This document shows positions 8,735 through 13,659 of a stretch of DNA of 13,659 nt, one piece after another. The notes beneath the pieces are model-generated. The model made no database searches. It was not told the origin of the DNA and saw nothing but the letters and a program-made list of their open reading frames with translations. The DNA lies in the NCBI RefSeq assembly GCF_004359215.1, contig NC_090627.1:339827-353485 (forward strand), in the 5' to 3' direction. The position numbers and the translations under genes were made by a program. Origin of the DNA: Bremia lactucae (Eukaryota; Oomycota; Peronosporomycetes; Peronosporales; Peronosporaceae). Numbering within the stretch: position 1 is the first letter of the stretch; the number at the start of each line of letters is the position of its first letter.

Positions 8735-8739
8735 ATACC
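8735..8739. repeat. Target-site duplication ATACC, right copy
   Basis: Pairs with 6041-6045 on the far side of the copia element and fixes its 5' outer edge at 8734. Confidence 0.9.
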
Positions 8740-9589
8740 GCTCTATGCTACGGATCATTTTTTAATAATTTTAGCTGCTCTAACCTACAGTGCAATATTT
8801 TGTTTGATAAAAGTGACAACGCAGAATATTTCAATAAATTCCGTAAGACCTCAATTTCTTAAGATCAATTTCTTAAGAGTGGGTGGTGCTAAAATGCAGT
8901 GGTCAGTTTCGCTCAGGTGTACAGAATATATCTTGACCGTTGCTACGTATTTGTTCCTACCAAGAAAATTGTTCGAGTGTACTTGATTAATTTTTATGAA
9001 CAAGTAAAGACTTGGTTACTGAAGCCCCTTGCACAAGGATTGCCTGCGAACGCATACCCTTTTTGTAGCCTTGCATTGCTCATACGATCATCAAGTACAT
9101 GAAAAAGATGGAAAAAGTGATTGCAAAATGTTGTTTTTGAGACTTGATTTGCTCAATTTCGAGTAGATTGCAAAGATTCTTAGAAAAACGCCTCGTACAC
9201 ACTTTGTGGTGCTTTTGCTTTTCGCTGATGCAGATCAGAGCAAGTGCATATCTTTCGGAGAAGGATTTTTCCCGGCTAGTCTGCCACACATAATACTACT
9301 CACAGACATGTCGCAATGATAACTTTAAGGCTGGCTTCCCGCAGATGCAGAAGAACATTGAAGTAGCAGTAATTGCTCGCTTCAAAGAGCGGTACCCTAA
9401 CATTGCAAAACGGCAAATCCGCGACAATTCGATATGGTTAGTAAGTGATAAAAACGGCGATTGATTTGCCACAACCCATCTATCAGCGCAGTACCAGGTC
9501 CTACAAATTTCTGCTGTTTGGAAGCCTTTCCTCCTCACATCTGAATTTTCCGTCAGTCTCTCGGATCTCGCTTAACTCGTAACGCTAAA
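8740..9589. other. Intergenic region upstream of the secreted phosphatase
   Basis: No gene that I can support. One short plus-strand frame from 9294 to the TGA at 9462-9464 (ATG at 9345) looks faintly protein-like, with RFKERYPNIAKRQIRDNSIW, but is not recognised. It may be the end of a decayed gene. An open stretch at 8893-9102 on the plus strand has no ATG. The promoter of the gene at 9590 should lie at the right end; no convincing initiator element was found. Confidence 0.5.
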
Positions 9590-10438
9590 ATGTTGGCGGT
9601 AATCCTCGGTGCGCTTCTTTTCGTGATATGCAAAGCTAGTGGCCAGCATCCTACGTCATCTCGGTATCGCTACATTCCTAAATATTTTAGTCAACGGGAT
9701 CCTAGCCAGTCTCCCCCAGCGTCTTACCCTCCTCACATGGGGCTGCAGGATGGATACACGTGGCATGATGTGCATGCTGAAGTTGCCGCGGGACGACTTG
9801 AAGGCAGAAATGTGAAGCTTCTGGTATTTCTGCGTCATGGTGAAGGTATCCACAACGTCGCTACTAACAAGTATGGCATGTTCGCGTGGGACGGCTACTA
9901 CTCTAAGCTGCCAGAGTATTTGGATTCGCCCTTGACAAAAACCGGGGTCATACAAGCAGGAAAAGCGTCGAAAATGCTCGACGGTGAGATTTCTATGGGC
10001 TTACATCTCGACAATGTGCTGGTGTCTCCGCTAGAGCGTACACTTCATACTTACTCCGTTGCGTACCAAAATCAACAAAACATCAAAAGCACAGTGGTAG
10101 AGTTAGCACGGGAGATACTGGGTGTGAGCACTTGCGACCAGCGTCGCAGCATCTCTGAAAAGCGACTCGAGTACCCTCACTTGGACTTCAGCAAAATTAA
10201 ATCTGATGCGGACCCATGGTGGACCTCTGATCATCGTGAGACTGACGCTGAGATAAAAATTCGTGCAACAAAGTTCTTAAATTTTATCTTTTCGAACACG
10301 TCATCACAGAGTGTTGGTGTTGTCTCCCACAGCATATTTGCCGCTGCGCTTCTAGGTGTAGTTAATCATCCCGTGTACAAAATTGCAACAGCTGAGTTCC
10401 TACCTCTGCTTATTGAGGCCTTCCCACCAGCAAACTAA
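9590..10438 (+). CDS. Secreted histidine phosphatase family protein (phosphoglycerate-mutase-like)
   Basis: A 282-residue, single-exon protein. Residues 1-18 are a signal peptide (MLAVILGALLFVICKASG), so entry to the secretory pathway is predicted. After a Pro/Ser-rich linker (about 35-50), the histidine phosphatase fold starts with LLVFLRHGEG: R82 and the nucleophile H83. SPLERT follows (R150 binds phosphate), then ELAREILGVSTCDQRR (171-186, likely including an acidic residue of the active site), and the second catalytic histidine H247 in VVSHS. All the key residues are in place, so activity is plausible. Family members cleave phosphate from sugars, phytate, proteins or small metabolites; the substrate cannot be told. 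N236 is a possible N-glycosylation site. The ATG at 9590 is chosen because it precedes the signal peptide. The gene stands alone among retroelements. A housekeeping glycolytic mutase is unlikely given the signal peptide and the divergence. Confidence 0.92.
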   Translation: MLAVILGALLFVICKASGQHPTSSRYRYIPKYFSQRDPSQSPPASYPPHMGLQDGYTWHDVHAEVAAGRLEGRNVKLLVFLRHGEGIHNVATNKYGMFAWDGYYSKLPEYLDSPLTKTGVIQAGKASKMLDGEISMGLHLDNVLVSPLERTLHTYSVAYQNQQNIKSTVVELAREILGVSTCDQRRSISEKRLEYPHLDFSKIKSDADPWWTSDHRETDAEIKIRATKFLNFIFSNTSSQSVGVVSHSIFAAALLGVVNHPVYKIATAEFLPLLIEAFPPAN

Positions 10439-10720
10439 ATGCTAGTTTTGCAATTGGCCGAATTCGTGCGATTTGTTGAACTCGTTATAAATGATTTCCT
10501 TTTTACAAGCTTCGTCCGGATTTGGATGACTGTGGGAAACGTGATGGCGCAGGTTGATGATTGATAACATAAAAGCTAGAAACGTTTGGGCTCTTTTTAA
10601 TCAGTGAAAAAACATCGGAGCTTAAAATTATATTAGAATAATACGATAGTTAATAATATCGAACTATAAAATTTAAGAAACGTATTGTCCAGGTCGAAGA
10701 TCAATCTATTGTTATATATG
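10439..10720. other. AT-rich 3' flank of the phosphatase gene
   Basis: No gene. It presumably contains the 3' UTR, and is AT-rich up to the LTR fragment starting at 10721. Confidence 0.6.
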
Positions 10721-10884
10721 TGTAACGGGGCACTACGACTTGTACTGTTCCAGTACAAGTCCACTTCACACTGCTTCAGTTGTGAGTGGTGCCTTTCGTT
10801 AGGTGACGTACACTGTACGTGCAGAGGAAGACTTCCCTTAAGACAAGTTAACTTAAGAGGGTAAAATGAAAATTGTATTAATAT
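10721..10884 (-). repeat. Gypsy LTR fragment, minus orientation, cut by copy 2
   Basis: Starts TGTAACGGGGC on the plus strand and follows the copy 1 LTR (from 5135) for about 164 bases, with the same hairpins in diverged form: ACTTGTACT/AGTACAAGT at 10738-10760 and ACGTAC/GTACGT near 10804-10818. It stops exactly where the plus-orientation LTR of copy 2 begins (10885), so copy 2 probably inserted into an older LTR of the same family. Confidence 0.82.
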
Positions 10885-11350
10885 TGTAACTGGGTGTATC
10901 GTTACATGAAATTAACACTGAAAGGTTGTTAGTTAATATATTATCTAAAAGGTAGATAATGTTTGGAGAATATAACTTTACATGGTAATATTCTAAAAGC
11001 TTATCCATTGGCAGATATAGACCATTATATCTACTTTCTCCGCTGTCCAGTCAGAGTTGGAAGCGCGCAAAGAGAGAGACAGATTAGACTTTATTACATG
11101 TTTTGTATTAGTTTAAAATTAAGTAGTATTAAATAGATAGAAACAAAAGAACTTAATTATATTAAATACTGTTTTTAATTAACCCTCTTTAAAGCAAGTG
11201 TTTTAAAAGAGAGTCTTCTTCTGCACGTACTACTGTACGAGAAGTGAGGCACCACTCGCAGGTGATCAGTCGAGATGTCACGTTCGACGACTGAGGCAGT
11301 GCGGAGTGGACTTGCACTGAAGCAGTACAAGTCAGTAGTGCCCCGTTACA
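10885..11350 (+). repeat. Gypsy copy 2 5' LTR (466 bp)
   Basis: Begins TGTAACTGGGTG and ends GCCCCGTTACA, followed after two bases by a primer-binding site. It is longer than the copy 1 LTR mainly because of a 30-bp insertion at 11261-11290 that splits the hairpin arm CGCA/CTG seen whole in copy 1. Many small inverted repeats occur, for example ATTATCT/AGATAAT and GATATA/TATATC in the left half. Confidence 0.88.
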
Positions 11351-11352
11351 CC

Positions 11353-11365
11353 TGGTAGCACTTTG
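11353..11365 (+). other. Primer-binding site of gypsy copy 2
   Basis: TGGTAGCACTTTG starts two bases after the LTR, identical to copy 1. TGGTAGCA suits an initiator-methionine-type tRNA 3' end; the match beyond 8 bases could not be tested without the host tRNA. Confidence 0.65.
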
Positions 11366-11400
11366 AAGTTCGTCCAAGGACCACAGTTTCATCATCTAAC

Positions 11401-12524
11401 ATGGACATGTTAGATGATAATGGAAATACGCATCACGTTTCGCGTGATAGCTACTCCTTTCTAAGTGACATAGAAAGGAGTGCGGTCGAACGAATGAGTT
11501 CGAGCGTAGGGAACGATGCCATCTTGGCCATGCTGTCCGATTTCGGACAGAGATGCCCTCCATTCAGCCATCGCCAGGCTCATACAACATGAACTTGACG
11601 ATGCGAAGGAGAAGGTAGCCTTGCTTAATCAGCAAGGCTCTCAACAGGCAGAAGTTGAGGTTATAACAGGTACATACCCCTGTACCTGGGATGACGCACA
11701 CGCGTCGTCCCGAAACCTTAAAGATTGACATCTCTAAGCATCGGGGAGTCGAAGAAGACTCCCTCTTAAGATGGTTTGTCTAGTTGGACGATGCCATAAG
11801 GGCTCGTCACATCGTCGACGAGCAAATGCAAGTCGTATTTGATCAGTCAAATTTAACAGGTCATGCCAAAACTTGGGCATTGGGTCTTAAGTTGCGCGAC
11901 CCATATGTCTTTGGGTCGCTAGATGCTTTTAAAGCCCGGCTCAAACAGACGTTTGAACCGCCTAGGGCTGAGTTCAGAGCTCGATCAGAGCTTCTGAAAC
12001 TCAAGCAAGGCAAGCGTGATGTTCACGCTTATGCCCGGCACATACGACTCTTAGCGAGTTGTATCACAAACTACACAGTTCATAAAAACACGTTGATTAC
12101 GGTGTTCATGCAAGGTGTTACAGATTATCCGGTAAAGACCCACCTGTTCCGCTTGGAACTGGATACGCTTGAAGAAGCAATATCCGTCGCGGAACAGGAG
12201 AACTTTAGCTTGAGACAGGCTCAAGCTATTTCGTCATCGTATCGTCTTCCAAGACGACACGAGCTGGGAGGTCCAGAACCGATGGACCTCTATTACGTTG
12301 AAAGCGAGAATCCTCGTTTTTCGAACAGTAAGCGATTGCAGAAATGCAATCGCTGTCAAAAGTTCGGACACTACGCTCATGAGTGTAGTGCTCCACGCCC
12401 AGTACCGAGAGGTACTGAACGTAATTATGGACCGAATGACAAAAAGGGCAACGGTCGCGGGTCCAACGTTGTTGCGAAATCGCAACACCGAGGCGGACCG
12501 CCAAAAAATGGACGGGGTCAGTAG
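11401..12524 (+). pseudogene. Gypsy copy 2 gag, interrupted
   Basis: Structural polyprotein of the retrotransposon particle. The presumed start is ATG 11401 (MDMLDDNG); it sits in the leader hairpin. N-terminal region to about 11560, then the frame shifts and continues with DALHSAIARLIQHELDDAKEKVALL, and shifts again near 11690. A TAG at 11781-11783 blocks the main part. From 11784 the longest stretch is open: capsid-like core SLDAFKARLKQTFEPPRA, then a CCHC zinc knuckle CNRCQKFGHYAHEC (about 12343-12384) that binds nucleic acid, a Lys/Arg/Gly-rich tail, and stop TAG at 12522-12524. The codon at 11784 is TTG and not a real start. At least two frameshifts and one nonsense codon make it a pseudogene. 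Confidence 0.9.
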
Positions 12525-12584
12525 GGGCGCAACGCCCTACTGATCCAGCAACCTCAAGAGAATTTGTAAATCCCTTGACTAAAG

Positions 12585-13659
12585 TTGCTCCAGACACACA
12601 ATCATTATGTGCCTCTGCACCAGGTGATGAGGGATACCTCTGCACCAGGTGATGAGGGATACCTCATCACCTTAAAGTTGAAAGTGACAAATGATTTGTC
12701 ACTCAGAGCCCTAGTGGACTGCGGAGCGTCGAATAACTTTATCCGTCGCCAGTCGCTAAAAGGTCGTAGGCTCAAATATGTTGAGCTCGAAATCCCTCCA
12801 GCGAGGACGACGGTGCGTCTAGCGACAGGCGCATTGATAACAGTAATCGAACGCGTAGTGAAATTTCACTACAGGTTAAAAGATCTAAAGTACGATGATG
12901 ATTACATCGTACTGGATTTTGGATGACAAATTTGATGTCATCCTATGTTTACCTTGGCTCAGAAAAATATGAGCCAAGAATCAGCTGGCAGCATCGATCC
13001 GTAAGGATGCCACTTGTTCATCAGATGGCCATCTGATGAACGTCTTGGAGCGTCCACAACCGTGTGGATGTACTACGAGTGAGTGCGATGGCCTCACTTG
13101 TGGTACGGTCGTTAGTACGACTGCACAAAATCACAGTGTGATTGCCAATCACCCTGTGGAGTCAGCTGCCGGCGGCTGTTCGAATGCACAGGCAGCGCCG
13201 AAAGTCCCCTACTCGAATAAGTCGAGTGGATTGAGACATGAATGTACGCCTAGCGGGCGACATTTAATGAAGATACCGTTTGTTCAAAATGGACAACACG
13301 ATGATCCTAGGTCGAGAAGAGAGTCGCCGTAGTGGACCCGACTGTGATAGCGCAATCACAGTCGGAAAACGTTGAAGGAATAAGTCCCCAAGTACTTGAG
13401 GAGAAATCTTCTCAAATAGTTAATGCTGAAGTGACTAGACTTCAGCATCCCGAGGGATTGATACCTCGGCAGCCTGTGGATAAATCTTAGGAAGAAACCG
13501 AGACATTGAATGTCTTGGTTAATGACGGATCAAGAGTAGGCGCTTATACGCTTGATCTGTATGCGCCTCCGAAGTTAACTTCGGAGATGACTCAATTACC
13601 AACCCTAGAACCAAAGCGGTTCTTAAGAGGTCTGCATAGTGGTAGAATCAAGCAGATCT
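12585..13659 (+). pseudogene. Gypsy copy 2 protease and pol N-terminal region, interrupted
   Basis: From about 12660 an aspartic protease domain is readable: ALVDCGASNNF with the catalytic Asp codon at 12717-12719. It has Cys where retropepsins usually have Ser or Thr, a variant I associate with oomycete gypsy elements. The frame ends at TGA 12924-12926; family-like sequence continues in a second frame (KFDVIL, LPWLRKYEPRISWQHR), shifts again near 13015, runs as LERPQPCGCTTSECDGLTC to TAG 13330-13332, and resumes as SQIVNAEVTRLQHPEG with TAG at 13488-13490. The final stretch (YTLDLYAPP, TLEPKRFLRG) is open to the window end. Reverse transcriptase is not reached. Confidence 0.87.
12612..12661 (+). 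repeat. 25-bp tandem duplication
   Basis: The unit CCTCTGCACCAGGTGATGAG plus GGATA occurs twice in a row (12612-12636 and 12637-12661). Copy 1 has it once (near 4791-4815). Because 25 is not a multiple of three it shifts the protease leader frame. Confidence 0.92.

Larger units (their letters stand above)
11391..13623. repeat. Array of tiled short inverted repeats across leader, gag and protease/pol
   Basis: Perfect arms located by position (left arm/right arm): 11391-11403/11406-11418; 11453-11463/11471-11481; 11533-11540/11543-11550; 11617-11625/11631-11639; 11667-11674/11681-11688; 11744-11750/11757-11763; 11896-11902/11913-11919; 12012-12019/12023-12030; 12206-12214/12220-12228; 12242-12248/12251-12257; 12268-12274/12284-12290; 12331-12340/12345-12354; 12400-12406/12411-12417; 12470-12477/12480-12487; 12518-12526/12535-12543; 12648-12657/12662-12671; 12683-12692/12694-12703; 12855-12863/12864-12872; 12889-12897/12905-12913; 12921-12928/12936-12943; 12953-12960/12971-12978; 13016-13028/13029-13041; 13338-13348/13355-13365; 13423-13431/13440-13448; 13501-13507/13509-13515; 13567-13576/13577-13586. 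More with 5-6 bp arms lie between. Most recur in copy 1. Confidence 0.9.
10885..13659 (+). mobile_element. Ty3/gypsy retrotransposon copy 2, degenerate, runs off window
   Basis: Order on the plus strand: 5' LTR (10885-11350), primer-binding site (11353), leader, gag (11401-12524), then protease and pol N-terminal region to the window end. The gag and protease types and the CCHC knuckle place it in Ty3/gypsy. Gag and pol are both interrupted, so this copy is not autonomous. It keeps its internal order, unlike copy 1, and serves as the reference for reading copy 1. Reverse transcriptase, integrase and 3' LTR should lie beyond 13659. Confidence 0.92.

Noticed and set aside
8654..9102. Plus-strand frames starting in integrase or just past the copia edge
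   Set aside because: The first overlaps integrase; the second has no ATG in frame and no recognisable similarity.
9080..9538. Minus-strand frames of 69 and 80 codons upstream of the phosphatase gene
   Set aside because: No motifs, no similarity recognised, and composition as expected by chance.
10721..11350. MITE or fold-back DNA transposon with 16-bp terminal inverted repeats
   Set aside because: The right part is an LTR followed by a primer-binding site and gag, and the left part matches the copy 1 LTR in reverse; two head-to-head LTR pieces explain it better.
11784..11792. Start of gag at 11784
   Set aside because: The codon there is TTG directly after an in-frame TAG; the gag frame reads back upstream of that stop, so it is an interruption and not a start.
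12226..12645. 139-codon minus-strand frame opposite gag, with a partner opposite copy 1 gag (4489-4830)
   Set aside because: Its recurrence is explained by the two gag copies being related; the residues resemble nothing known, and the gag strand carries the conserved motifs.
11391..13623. CRISPR-like array or tandem satellite as an explanation of the regular hairpins
   Set aside because: The hairpins differ in sequence from one another, there is no shared direct repeat or spacer, and they lie within gag and pol coding sequence.

Overview
The window looks like a piece of a plant-pathogenic oomycete genome (Peronosporales-like: Phytophthora or downy mildew group). This is inferred from intron-free genes, a secreted protein with a WY-like effector fold, and degenerate Ty3/gypsy and Ty1/copia retrotransposons whose protein sequences resemble oomycete families. 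No species is claimed. A 100-base run of N (3046-3145) marks an assembly gap.

Layout. 1-1119 (+) is the 3' part of an adenylosuccinate synthetase gene. 1120-2106 has no supported gene. 2107-2826 (+) is a secreted candidate effector. 3146-5574 (-) is Ty3/gypsy copy 1, cut by the gap on its left; its 872-base gag block lies in the opposite orientation to the rest of the element. 6046-8734 (-) is a Ty1/copia element bounded by a perfect 5-bp target-site duplication (ATACC). Its 5' LTR, gag, protease and most of integrase are gone, and 60 bp of its reverse transcriptase domain are flipped. 9590-10438 (+) is an intact gene for a secreted histidine-phosphatase (phosphoglycerate-mutase-like) protein. 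10721-10884 is a piece of gypsy LTR in minus orientation. Directly against it, 10885-13659 (+) is gypsy copy 2: LTR, primer-binding site, broken gag and broken protease/pol, running off the window.

The three host genes show no operon-like or pathway link. Two of them (2107-2826 and 9590-10438) encode predicted secreted proteins embedded in retroelement debris, as is typical of repeat-rich effector regions in oomycetes. The two gypsy copies point away from each other, with their LTRs facing inward around the phosphatase gene and the copia element.

The most unusual signal is that the gypsy family is tiled almost end to end with short, mostly perfect inverted repeats. Arms are 6-13 bp and loops usually 0-10 nt, about one per 40-90 bp, through LTR, leader, gag and protease/pol. 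I located 26 with arms of at least 7 bp and loops of at most 10 nt between 11391 and 13623, against one or two expected by a rough chance estimate. I see no such tiling in the neighbouring host genes or the copia element. The gag start region, the gag stop, the breakpoints of the flipped gag block and the excised zinc knuckle all lie at or in these hairpins.
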